Of a stretch of DNA of 6,523 nucleotides, positions 1 through 6,523 are shown in pieces. The stretch comes from Bryobacterales bacterium (lineage in GTDB: Bacteria > Acidobacteriota > Terriglobia > Bryobacterales > Bryobacteraceae), in NCBI GenBank assembly GCA_030838885.1, contig JAUZEU010000172.1, positions 1 through 6,523 on the forward strand, written 5' to 3'. Numbering within the stretch: the stretch's first letter is position 1; the number at the start of each line of letters is the position of its first letter. The notes below the pieces were generated by a model. That model made no database searches. It was not told the origin of the DNA and worked only from the letters and a program-made list of their open reading frames with translations. The translations under genes were made by a program, and so were the position numbers.

Positions 1-2160
1 GGTTCCCATGACTATCTTTCCGGACGCTTTATTATTGACGACATCGCTGCGCCGAAAGGGGGGCAGACTCAGAGCTTTCCCACGTTCCAGACCAGCTACG
101 CAGCAAAGACCCTGAGCATCGCTGTGGTTGAAACGCATGTTTTTTCGCCGTCCATAACCAATGAATTTCGTCCTGCCTATACACGAGTTGACCTCGGTTA
201 TCCGAATGATGCCGTCAATCCGCTCGCAAAGACCTTACCGCAGATTGCCATACAGGGTGTGAACACAACCAGTATCAGCGTTTATGGTGTAGGCTCCGCC
301 TTCCCGCAGGGCCGAACCTACAATAACTACGTTCTTCAGGACACGGCCAGCATCACTCGCGGAACGCATACCGTTCGATTCGGGGTGGATTTGATGAACC
401 AGCGGGCACGTCAGCAGGCTCCGTTCAACGATAGGGGAACCCTCAGTTATGCAGCCAGTTCGGGCGCCCAATCGTACCTCGGGCTCGCGAATTTTCTGGA
501 TAATTTTGGCGGCAGCGGTGGCTCTGCGACGAAAACGTTCGGCAACGCGACTTACTATCCAACCCTGACTCGCCAGGCTTATTTCGTTCAGGACAGGTGG
601 CGTGCCACTTCCGAACTGACCGTGAGCCTTGGGGTGCGCTACGAATATTTCGGCACGCCGATGAACGTGATTCTGAATCCGGTATTTACCGGCTTGTTCA
701 ATGTGAACCCCACAACTCTGGACAGCCCCTTATTCCATGTGAGCAAAGTGCCCGGCGACAAGAATAACTTTGGACCCTCGCTAGGGCTGGCGTACTCGCC
801 TTCAGCGGACAGGGGCGACCTCCTCGGCAAGCTTCTCGGCAATCGCAAGTCGGTGCTCCGCGCCGGCTATGGAATAGGTTATGACAGCTACTTTAATAAC
901 ATAACTTCGAACATGGTAGCCTCCGCGCCGAATGCTGTTGCATCCACGGTCACCTCTGCCATCAGCGCGACCAACCCGCGTGGCATATCCAACTTCTCTT
1001 CCCAGATACCTGTGACGGCGCCGGCTCTCACCCCTGTTCTGTCGCAGACCGGCGTCTCGGCGAATCTGGTCAACCCCTATTACCAGCACTGGTCCGCCGG
1101 AATGCAGCGCGAATTGCCGAAGGGCACGCTGCTGGATATTTCTTATGTTGGCAGCAAAGGCACGAAGCTGTTCACCACTGAAGACCTCAATCCGCAGGTA
1201 CCGCTGAATCTTCGCGGACCTGTGCCCGCGAACCTCAGTCCTTCTGCTCCTGCTCTTCAGCCGCGACTTGACCCGCTGCAGGGCTCGCGCACCGTTCGCA
1301 CCAACGGCGCCTCATCCACATACCACGCGCTGCAAATGGAAGTGAAGCGGCGATTCGGAAATGGTATCGCTTTCACCGCAGCCTATACTTACTCGAAGGC
1401 AATCGACAATTCCAGTGAGATCTTCACCTTCGGCAACACGTCCATTCTGCTATACACTGCGGTGCCGTCACTATATGGGGGATTAACTTCAGATCGCTCC
1501 ATAAGCTCGTCCGATCACCCGCAGCGCGCCGTGTTCACTTACGACTATCTGCTGCCTGTTTTCAAGCAGCAGCACGGATTGCTGGGTAAAATCGCGGGCG
1601 GATGGCAGGTGGGCGGTATTACCACATATGAGAGCGGGACGCCGTACACCGTAGTGAATGGCCAGGACGCCGATGGTCTCGCTGCCTCGACGTCGAGCGA
1701 CCGCCCCAATTTCAACTCACTGGGGAGACCCGGCGTGCGGGCCGTCGCCAACGCTGCATCGCCCACCGGTTACATAAACCCGGATAACAACAATGCGCCC
1801 ATCGATCCGGCGACCGCCCGCTACCTCGGCATTGCCGCCAATACGGGTCCAAACAGGGCGCCCTCCGGGAACCTGGGAAGGAATACCGAGCGGGGCCGCG
1901 GTCTGAAGAATTGGGACGTCAACATCGTGAAGACGACGCGCATCAGTGAGCGGGTAAGCGTAGAGTTGCGCGGCGAGTTCTTCAACATCTGGAATACGCC
2001 GATGTACGGAACCGTCAGCGTCAGTCCGTTTTCGCCTGCGCAGAGCGCGCAGGGAATTCCGGCTAATGTGTTCAGTTCGCCTGCCGGGCAGTTTCTGAAT
2101 CCCACGGTGCTGGATGGCGGCGGCCGCGTGATCCGGTACCAGCTTCGCTTCCACTTCTAA
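1..2160 (+). CDS. Oar-like TonB-dependent outer-membrane receptor, C-terminal part (5' truncated by window edge)
   Basis: The frame is open from base 1 and ends at TAA 2158-2160, giving 719 residues with no internal stop. The GTG at 124 is internal: the 41 codons before it continue the same protein, beginning GSHDYLSGRFIIDD. The visible part is beta-barrel. Amphipathic strands and turns typical of acidobacterial Oar-like receptors include YFVQDRWR (194-201), SVLRAGYGIGYDSY (284-297), YVGSKG (382-387), AYTYSKAID (461-469), GWQVGGITTYESGTPYTV (534-551) and ELRGEFFNIWNTP (656-668). The chain ends RYQLRFHF, and a terminal aromatic is the usual BAM-recognition signature of outer-membrane proteins. 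No cysteine is present. By comparison with the second receptor, roughly 400-550 N-terminal residues (signal peptide, carboxypeptidase-regulatory-like domain, plug) lie outside the window. The family imports large substrates through the outer membrane with TonB energy; the substrate cannot be told from sequence. The family call is firm, the specificity unknown. Confidence 0.93.
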   Translation, partial: GSHDYLSGRFIIDDIAAPKGGQTQSFPTFQTSYAAKTLSIAVVETHVFSPSITNEFRPAYTRVDLGYPNDAVNPLAKTLPQIAIQGVNTTSISVYGVGSAFPQGRTYNNYVLQDTASITRGTHTVRFGVDLMNQRARQQAPFNDRGTLSYAASSGAQSYLGLANFLDNFGGSGGSATKTFGNATYYPTLTRQAYFVQDRWRATSELTVSLGVRYEYFGTPMNVILNPVFTGLFNVNPTTLDSPLFHVSKVPGDKNNFGPSLGLAYSPSADRGDLLGKLLGNRKSVLRAGYGIGYDSYFNNITSNMVASAPNAVASTVTSAISATNPRGISNFSSQIPVTAPALTPVLSQTGVSANLVNPYYQHWSAGMQRELPKGTLLDISYVGSKGTKLFTTEDLNPQVPLNLRGPVPANLSPSAPALQPRLDPLQGSRTVRTNGASSTYHALQMEVKRRFGNGIAFTAAYTYSKAIDNSSEIFTFGNTSILLYTAVPSLYGGLTSDRSISSSDHPQRAVFTYDYLLPVFKQQHGLLGKIAGGWQVGGITTYESGTPYTVVNGQDADGLAASTSSDRPNFNSLGRPGVRAVANAASPTGYINPDNNNAPIDPATARYLGIAANTGPNRAPSGNLGRNTERGRGLKNWDVNIVKTTRISERVSVELRGEFFNIWNTPMYGTVSVSPFSPAQSAQGIPANVFSSPAGQFLNPTVLDGGGRVIRYQLRFHF

Positions 2161-2178
2161 TGCTTCGAATCCCCCTCG

Positions 2179-2220
2179 GGCGACCAGATTGTCTCGCTGG
2201 CCGCCGGGCTACTATTTTTT
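2179..2220 (+). terminator. Weak terminator-like hairpin after the first receptor gene
   Basis: GGCGACCAG (2179-2187) pairs with CTGGCCGCC (2197-2205) in eight of nine positions (one A-C mismatch), with a 9-nt loop. A run of six T follows at 2215-2220. The T-run starts 9 nt after the stem rather than immediately, so this is a poor match to a standard intrinsic terminator. It may be only partly effective, leaving read-through into the EXORDIUM-like gene possible. Confidence 0.3.
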
Positions 2221-2270
2221 AGGTGGCGCGTATAGTACTCGTGGTACCATTCACGAAAGTATTTCATACG

Positions 2271-2277
2271 GCAGGCG
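2271..2277 (+). promoter_or_regulatory. Weak Shine-Dalgarno that supports the ATG at 2285
   Basis: GCAGGCG contains AGG at 2273-2275, ending 9 nt before the ATG at 2285. It is a weak ribosome-binding site. It still favours this start over the in-frame TTG at 2189, because the ATG is immediately followed by a good signal peptide and the 32 residues before it are not signal-like. A TATAGT box at 2231-2236 could be a -10 element, but no convincing -35 lies 16-18 bp upstream, so no promoter is called. Confidence 0.4.
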
Positions 2278-2284
2278 AAACCTA

Positions 2285-3202
2285 ATGGATAAATCAACAA
2301 AAACTGTCATCATGATGCTCGTGGGAGCCGCAACCTTTGGCTTATATTCTGCTTCGGTTTCCGCTGAACAACCCGAGATTATCCCGAATGGCCGTGGCAT
2401 CGGGACTCGCCTGCATCCTCCCCAGGGAGACGCTCATGCCGCCGCTGCAGCGGTTAGCACGAACGGCATTTCATATCACGGTGGCCCCGTCATATTAAAC
2501 GGCACTCACGTTTATTACATCTGGTACGGTAACTGGGGAAGCGCTCCCGCCAGGACTATTCTCCCCGCGCTTGCGGTTGGTTTAAGCGGTTCTCTCTACT
2601 TCAACATCAACACCACTTACACCAACGCATCTGGCCAGCGTGTGCTGAATGCCGTATCTCTTTCCGGACAGTACGTCTATCCAACTCCGTATAAGACGAC
2701 GCTCACCGACGCCGACATTCAGACGATCGTCGGGAATTCGCTGACAGCCGGGGGAGTAGCTTACGATGCTCAGGGGGTTTATTTCGTTCTGACCTCTCCC
2801 GAAGTACACGAGTCCTCCGGATTCTGCACACAATACTGTGGATGGCACACCCGCTTTTCTTGGAACGGGAAGGACGTGAAGTACTCATTCGTGGGGGATG
2901 CCGCCACTCAGTGTCCCGGTTCCTGCATTGCGTCCACATCCACGCCGAACGGGGATGCGGGTGCGGACGGAATGGCTTCTGTGCTCGCGCACGAACTGGA
3001 AGAAGCCACCACCGATCCCGATCTTAACGCCTGGTATGACCGCCGGGGAAACGAAGATGCCGATAAATGTGCCTGGACGTTCGGGACCACGAAAGCGGCG
3101 CCGAACGGGGCGCAATACAACATGATCCTCGGCACCAAATATTTCCTCATCCAGCAAAACTGGGTCAATGCCGCTGGCGGATATTGCGCGCTCTCTTATT
3201 AG
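2285..3202 (+). CDS. Secreted EXORDIUM / phosphate-induced protein 1 (PHI-1) family protein with HExxE motif
   Basis: The product has 305 residues. A signal peptide covers residues 1-27 (MDKSTK basic start, hydrophobic core VIMMLVGAATFGLY, VSA before the cleavage site). The mature protein follows the plant EXORDIUM/PHI-1 family pattern along its length: YHGGPVILNG...YYIWYGNW (64-84), VYFVLTSPEV, FCTQYCGWH (180-188), YSFVGDAATQCPGSC (200-214), NGDAGADGM (222-230), HELEEATTDPDLNAWYD (236-252), DKC (260-262) and a C-terminal GGYCALSY. All six cysteines (181, 185, 210, 214, 262, 301) sit where I remember the family cysteines to be, so three disulfides are likely. Plant members are extracellular, growth- and phosphate-related proteins of unknown biochemical activity. 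H236-E237...E240...D244 resembles a zincin metal site, so a metalloprotease-like fold is possible but unproven. The gene lies between two outer-membrane receptors, 124 bp after the first, and is followed by a strong terminator. The start at 2285 is chosen from the signal peptide; a TTG at 2189 is in frame but unlikely. Family assignment is from memory of plant sequences, with no search run. Confidence 0.88.
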   Translation: MDKSTKTVIMMLVGAATFGLYSASVSAEQPEIIPNGRGIGTRLHPPQGDAHAAAAAVSTNGISYHGGPVILNGTHVYYIWYGNWGSAPARTILPALAVGLSGSLYFNINTTYTNASGQRVLNAVSLSGQYVYPTPYKTTLTDADIQTIVGNSLTAGGVAYDAQGVYFVLTSPEVHESSGFCTQYCGWHTRFSWNGKDVKYSFVGDAATQCPGSCIASTSTPNGDAGADGMASVLAHELEEATTDPDLNAWYDRRGNEDADKCAWTFGTTKAAPNGAQYNMILGTKYFLIQQNWVNAAGGYCALSY

Positions 3203-3229
3203 GTCATCCCGATAAGCAAGACAGGCGAT

Positions 3230-3265
3230 AGCTCCCGCGCGTTTACGTGGGAGCTTTTTCTCTTT
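3230..3265 (+). terminator. Strong rho-independent terminator after the EXORDIUM-like gene
   Basis: AGCTCCCGCG (3230-3239) pairs with CGTGGGAGCT (3246-3255) over ten positions (nine Watson-Crick pairs and one G-T) around a 6-nt loop. TTTTT and then CTCTTT follow directly. It starts 27 nt after the TAA-adjacent end of the gene (stop TAG... at 3200-3202) and should separate this transcript from the downstream receptor gene. Confidence 0.88.
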
Positions 3266-3293
3266 GGTGTCGTGTTCGTAACAGATGCGATGG

Positions 3294-3351
3294 ACGGAAC
3301 GCTGATTCTATCGCCCTTCTTTCGTTTCAGCGTCGCGGTTCACGGAACGCT
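3294..3351. repeat. Pair of 10-bp direct repeats (ACGGAACGCT)
   Basis: ACGGAACGCT occurs at 3294-3303 and again at 3342-3351, 48 bp apart start to start, both upstream of the promoter-like region of the second receptor. It could be a pair of regulator-binding half sites or a chance repeat. Nothing else in the sequence decides between these. Confidence 0.3.
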
Positions 3352-3367
3352 CTGCAGTCCGGCATTC

Positions 3368-3418
3368 AAAAAAAACACAAATAAGGGATTCACAGAACCT
3401 GGTAAAAAGTGATATACC
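3368..3418 (+). promoter_or_regulatory. Candidate promoter for the second receptor gene
   Basis: TTCACA (3389-3394, five of six matches to TTGACA) is followed after 18 bp by TATACC (3413-3418, four of six matches to TATAAT). An eight-A tract at 3368-3375 sits where an UP element would be. Transcription would start near 3425 and leave a leader of about 135 nt before the ATG at 3559. The boxes are imperfect and housekeeping promoter rules are less tested in Acidobacteriota, so this is a tentative call. Confidence 0.35.
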
Positions 3419-3420
3419 AG
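3399..3420. promoter_or_regulatory. Inverted repeat CTGGTA-N10-TACCAG, possible operator
   Basis: CTGGTA (3399-3404) and TACCAG (3415-3420) are perfect inverted 6-mers separated by 10 bp. The right arm also lies in TGATATACCA (3410-3419), close to a palindrome of the TGGTATACCA type used by some GntR-family repressors. The repeat covers the spacer and -10 box of the candidate promoter, where a repressor would act. No regulator gene is in the window, so the binding protein is unknown. Confidence 0.35.
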
Positions 3421-3496
3421 AAGAACTTGAAACGTTAAAAGGTAGCTGAGGGGCTCTTTTTCCAAGATTTTGCAGTCTTGCCTTTGTTTGACCGCG

Positions 3497-3562
3497 ATGG
3501 GTGTGCAAACGCCCTGCGTGCTTTGCTGCGTCACAACCGGATCTCAGGGGGTCCGCTTATGA
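3497..3562 (+). CDS. Possible 21-codon Cys-rich upstream reading frame overlapping the receptor start (ATGA)
   Basis: ATG at 3497 opens a 21-codon frame beginning MGVQTPCVLCCVTTG, with TGA at 3560-3562 overlapping the receptor ATG at 3559-3561 by the ATGA arrangement typical of translational coupling. The frame is open back to a TAG at 3443, and the extra stretch would add SCLCL. There is no good Shine-Dalgarno before the ATG. ATGAAA starts always create an out-of-frame TGA, so the overlap alone is weak evidence. The receptor has its own strong ribosome-binding site inside this frame. It may be a regulatory leader peptide or chance. Confidence 0.2.
   Translation: MGVQTPCVLCCVTTGSQGVRL
3546..3551 (+). 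promoter_or_regulatory. Strong ribosome-binding site for the second receptor gene
   Basis: AGGGGG ends 7 nt before the ATG at 3559, a good Shine-Dalgarno at good spacing. Together with the signal peptide that begins at that ATG, it fixes the start. Confidence 0.75.
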
Positions 3563-6523
3563 AATCATTCAGAATCGTTCTTACTGTCATGTCTCTGTCG
3601 CTGGCCTTGATGCCTGCGGCGAACGCCCAATCTGTAACGGGTTCCGTGTCCGGCACCGTAGTCGATAGCGGTGGCGCAGTGGTCGCTGGCGCCAGCGTGC
3701 AACTCATCAACGACATCTCCCGGCAGCCGCGCGAATTCAAAACCAGTTCCGCAGGCGAATTCGAATTCATCAGTATCATTCCGGGTGGCTACAGTCTGAA
3801 GATCGTGCAGCCAGGCTTTAAGACCTACGAACAGAAGAACGTGACTATCAGTTCGCAGGAACGCGTGGATTTGCATACCATCAAGCTCACTGTCGGCGAC
3901 GTGAGCACATCGATTGAAGTGCAGTCTGAAGCGGCCCACGTGGCAACGGACAGTTCCGATCGCTCTCAGAACGTGAACCTGATGCAGATTGCGGACACGC
4001 CGGTACGGGGCCGCGACTTTATGGGCGTTCTTAAGACGCTGCCGGGTGTGCAGGACCTTGGCAATCACGATTCTCGCGGATGGGGCGGGAATGTTCCGAC
4101 GATTAACGGGGGCCAGCAGGGCCAGGTTGTTGTGACGCTCGATGGTATCGTCAGTCAGGACAGCGGCGCGCCCAGCATCAACGGCTACATTGCTCCCAGC
4201 GTGGATGCTGTGGGTGAGGTGAAACTTCTGGTCTCGAACTATACTGCAGAGTACGGCGCGCGCAACGGCGGGCAGCTGAACATCACCATTAAGAACGGCG
4301 GCAACCAGTTCCATGGTACGGGCTATTACGACTGGCGCCATGAAACGCTGAATGCAAATGAATGGTTCAATAACAAGCTGGGCGTCGTAAAGCCACGGTA
4401 TCGGTATCAAAACCCCGGTGGCACCATCGGTGGCCCGCTGCTGATTCCGGGCGTGCGGTTTAACAGGGACCGAAACCGGCTTTTCTTCTTCTTCTCTTAC
4501 GATTACCTGGCAAATACTGGTATCGCGGGTCCGAACCGCTTCACCATGCCGACGGCGCTGGAGCGTACGGGCGATTTTTCGCAATCGCTCAATGCGAACG
4601 GTACGCCGATTCTGATCCGGGATCCGAATTCCGGTGCAGCGTGCACCACGGCTGGTGGCCCAGGATGTTTCGCGGGCAACAAAGTACCGCCAAGTCGCAT
4701 CAGCGCCATTGGCCTCGCGATGCTGAATCGCTTCCCGCTGCCGAACACAACGGATCCAACCGGCGCGCGCCAGTACAACTCGATTTTCCAGTTCACCAAT
4801 ACTCAGCCACGTGAAGACAAGATCCTCCGCGTGGACTACAACGCAACCACGAAAGACGCGATGTTCGTTCGTCTGTTGCAGGACTATCAGGACCAGTCCG
4901 GTTACGGCGCTATTCTTGGCGCGATCGGTGACGGCTGGGGCCAGTTTCCCCACAGCTATCACATCCCTTCGGCAGGCGCGGCGCTCACCTACGTGCACAC
5001 ATTCAAGCCGAACCTGATCAACGAATTGACCATGGGTGTCAATCGTGCGCATCAAGGGAATAACCCCACCGATGACAAGCTGTTCGCGGCCAGCCAACTG
5101 CCACTGAAAGATGGCAGCGGCAACGCTCTGAAGCTGCCAAATCTGTTCGGTGCGAATTATCTGAATTTGTTGCCGCAGGTGAACTTCGGCCTGCCTTCCG
5201 GTTTCACCGCGCAGTCCTCTCCAAACACAATCCCGAATCTTCCTGGCTTCGGCTTTGACAGTCGCTGGCCGTTCGATGGAACCGACGAAGCGCACAACCT
5301 GACAGATAACATCACCCTCATCAAGGGCGGGCACACGATGAAGGCTGGTTTCTACTACGAAACGTCAGCGCGCAACGTCAGCGTGTACTCGACCTACAAC
5401 ACCGCCGGCACCTATTACTTTGGTTCTGACCTTGGGAATCCCGTGGACACCGGAAATCCCTTCTCAAACGCACTCACCGGCAACCTGTACGGTTATGGCG
5501 AAGATAATAAGAAGCAGATCAACCACGCGCGATACCGTCAGGTGGAATGGTTTCTCCAGGATACCTGGAAACCGAACCGCCGGGTCACCATCGACGCTGG
5601 CCTTCGCTTCCAGTTCCTCGGCGCGCTCCGCTCGGCTGGCGCAACGCTTGGCATCTTCGATGCGGCTTCGTACAGCAGCACTGCAGGCGGACAGCTTCTT
5701 TACCCTACCTGCACGGTGCCGGTTGGCGGAAGCGTAAGCTGCCCCACAGCCAACAAAGCTTCCATCAACCTCTTAACAGGCAAGGTTTATCCCTATGCGC
5801 AGCAGGGCACTTTCGACCCCGCTTCGTTCCCGGCGGCTGGCCTTCCGTTCTCAGGGATTCTTCAGAAGAAGGAAAATCTGTTCAACAATCCGAGTCTGGC
5901 GCTTGGCCCGCGCATTGGTCTTGCCTGGGACGTTTTCGGCGATGGTAAGACTGCGCTCCGCACCGGTTTCGGTATCTTCTACGGTCGCGCATTTGGTGTG
6001 GATACGATCGGTGCCACTGGCGCCGGAACCGGTCCGATCGCCGCTCCGCCAAATTACGTCGCTCCGATTATTCTCAATACCTCGATCAGCAGCCTGGTAG
6101 GTTCGCCGGTAGTTTATACTCCACAGGCAACCACAGGTGGCTCGCTCAACTATAAGTCGCCATCCACCTATGACTGGAGCTTCGGTATCCAGCGAGATCT
6201 GGGTAAGGGCTTTGTCATAGACGTCACTTATGTCGGCAATGTAGCCCACAACCAGTTCAACCAAAATCGCATCGACTTTAACGCGGTGAAGCCATATACG
6301 ACCTGGACCCCCACCGCCAACAATGGCTCGCCCGGGACGGTGGCTAAGTACCTGGATCCCACCAGTGGGAGCGGCGGAACAGGTGGCCTATATTCCACCA
6401 ACCTGATCCGGGCGCTGTCCGGCGGATACAACTGGGGCGCGATCCAGGGCTATACGCAGGACGGCGAATCCAATTATAACGCTTTGCAGGTCGCCATTAA
6501 CCGCCGTTTCAGCAAGCGTTTCC
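3559..6523 (+). CDS. Oar-like TonB-dependent receptor with N-terminal carboxypeptidase-regulatory-like domain (3' truncated by window edge)
   Basis: I read this frame codon by codon from ATG 3559 to the window end: 988 codons plus one base, with no stop or frameshift. A signal peptide covers 1-23 (MKSF start, hydrophobic core, ANA before QS). A carboxypeptidase-regulatory-like beta-sandwich spans about 28-112 (GSVSGTVVDSGGAVVAGASV, then FEFISIIPGGYSLKI). The plug spans about 141-250 (TPVRGRDF, LKTLPGV, TINGGQQGQ, LDGI, VSNYTAEYGARNGG). The barrel starts near NQFHGTGYYDW (249-259) and carries the acidobacterial signatures NRDRNRLFFFFSYDY (302-316), ERTGDFSQ (335-342), RFPLPN (391-396), WFLQDTW (664-670), ALRTGFGIFYGR (799-810) and YVGN (891-894). 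The only four cysteines form two close pairs, C362/C370 and C718/C728. By comparison with the first receptor, about 260 C-terminal residues are missing, for a full length near 1,250. The protein should be an energised outer-membrane importer; no clear TonB box was seen and the substrate is unknown. It probably has its own promoter, since a terminator precedes it. Confidence 0.95.
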   Translation, partial: MKSFRIVLTVMSLSLALMPAANAQSVTGSVSGTVVDSGGAVVAGASVQLINDISRQPREFKTSSAGEFEFISIIPGGYSLKIVQPGFKTYEQKNVTISSQERVDLHTIKLTVGDVSTSIEVQSEAAHVATDSSDRSQNVNLMQIADTPVRGRDFMGVLKTLPGVQDLGNHDSRGWGGNVPTINGGQQGQVVVTLDGIVSQDSGAPSINGYIAPSVDAVGEVKLLVSNYTAEYGARNGGQLNITIKNGGNQFHGTGYYDWRHETLNANEWFNNKLGVVKPRYRYQNPGGTIGGPLLIPGVRFNRDRNRLFFFFSYDYLANTGIAGPNRFTMPTALERTGDFSQSLNANGTPILIRDPNSGAACTTAGGPGCFAGNKVPPSRISAIGLAMLNRFPLPNTTDPTGARQYNSIFQFTNTQPREDKILRVDYNATTKDAMFVRLLQDYQDQSGYGAILGAIGDGWGQFPHSYHIPSAGAALTYVHTFKPNLINELTMGVNRAHQGNNPTDDKLFAASQLPLKDGSGNALKLPNLFGANYLNLLPQVNFGLPSGFTAQSSPNTIPNLPGFGFDSRWPFDGTDEAHNLTDNITLIKGGHTMKAGFYYETSARNVSVYSTYNTAGTYYFGSDLGNPVDTGNPFSNALTGNLYGYGEDNKKQINHARYRQVEWFLQDTWKPNRRVTIDAGLRFQFLGALRSAGATLGIFDAASYSSTAGGQLLYPTCTVPVGGSVSCPTANKASINLLTGKVYPYAQQGTFDPASFPAAGLPFSGILQKKENLFNNPSLALGPRIGLAWDVFGDGKTALRTGFGIFYGRAFGVDTIGATGAGTGPIAAPPNYVAPIILNTSISSLVGSPVVYTPQATTGGSLNYKSPSTYDWSFGIQRDLGKGFVIDVTYVGNVAHNQFNQNRIDFNAVKPYTTWTPTANNGSPGTVAKYLDPTSGSGGTGGLYSTNLIRALSGGYNWGAIQGYTQDGESNYNALQVAINRRFSKRF

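Noticed and set aside
124..126. GTG as the start of the first receptor
   Set aside because: The frame is open to base 1 and the upstream codons encode continuing receptor sequence, so the gene begins outside the window.
2189..2284. Earlier TTG start for the EXORDIUM-like gene
   Set aside because: It would add 32 residues that are not signal-like and place the signal peptide internally. The segment also contains the terminator-like hairpin arm and T-run.
3308..3534. Short minus-strand open frames in the intergenic region (64-66 codons)
   Set aside because: Their translations have no recognisable domain and they run antisense through the candidate promoter. Without comparative data they are best treated as chance.
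3203..3558. Possible RNA gene, CRISPR array, insertion sequence or tRNA in the intergenic region
   Set aside because: Apart from the terminator, the promoter-like boxes and short repeats, I saw no cloverleaf, spaced repeat array, terminal inverted repeats or transposase remnants.
3565..5334. A 589-codon open frame on the minus strand
   Set aside because: It lies wholly antisense to the second receptor, whose + frame has a signal peptide, recognisable domains and a strong ribosome-binding site. The antisense translation is rich in Arg, Val and His without any domain I recognise, as expected for a codon-bias shadow.
5420..6100. Overlapping + strand open frames of 101-133 codons
   Set aside because: They overlap the receptor in other frames, lack recognisable domains, and are low-complexity Arg/Ser-rich translations.

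Overview
The window looks like part of a chromosome from an acidobacterium (phylum Acidobacteriota, probably class Terriglobia). The main reason is that it carries two very large outer-membrane receptors of the Oar-like, carboxypeptidase-regulatory-domain TonB-dependent type, which are expanded in that phylum. They show its usual sequence signatures (GDFSQ, RLFFFFSYDY, FPLPN, YVGSKG/YVGN, YTYSKAID). This assignment rests on remembered family features, not on a search.

Layout, all on the + strand. (1) Positions 1-2160 hold the C-terminal 719 residues of one receptor, cut by the left edge. (2) Positions 2161-2284 are a short spacer with a weak terminator-like hairpin and the ribosome-binding region of the next gene. 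(3) Positions 2285-3202 encode a secreted 305-residue protein that I recognise as an EXORDIUM/phosphate-induced-protein-1 (PHI-1) homologue, a family best known from plant cell walls. It keeps all six family cysteines and an HELxE...TDP..NAWYD motif that looks like a metalloprotease metal site. (4) A strong intrinsic terminator lies at 3230-3265. (5) Positions 3266-3558 are an AT-richer intergenic region with no obvious full-size gene. It contains a candidate promoter overlapped by an inverted repeat (CTGGTA-N10-TACCAG), a 10-bp direct repeat, and a short Cys-rich upstream reading frame whose stop overlaps the next start as ATGA. (6) From 3559 to the right edge runs a second Oar-like receptor, open for 988 codons without a stop. 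It has a signal peptide, an N-terminal carboxypeptidase-regulatory-like domain, a plug and most of a beta-barrel.

How the parts may work together: both receptors should sit in the outer membrane and import a large substrate, probably plant- or microbe-derived carbohydrate or peptide, using TonB-ExbBD energy. The EXORDIUM-like protein is exported and could bind or process extracellular polymer. The terminator after it and the promoter-like region before the second receptor suggest that receptor is a separate transcription unit. A functional link between the three genes is only inferred from proximity. The most notable item is the bacterial EXORDIUM homologue with an apparently intact zincin-like motif.
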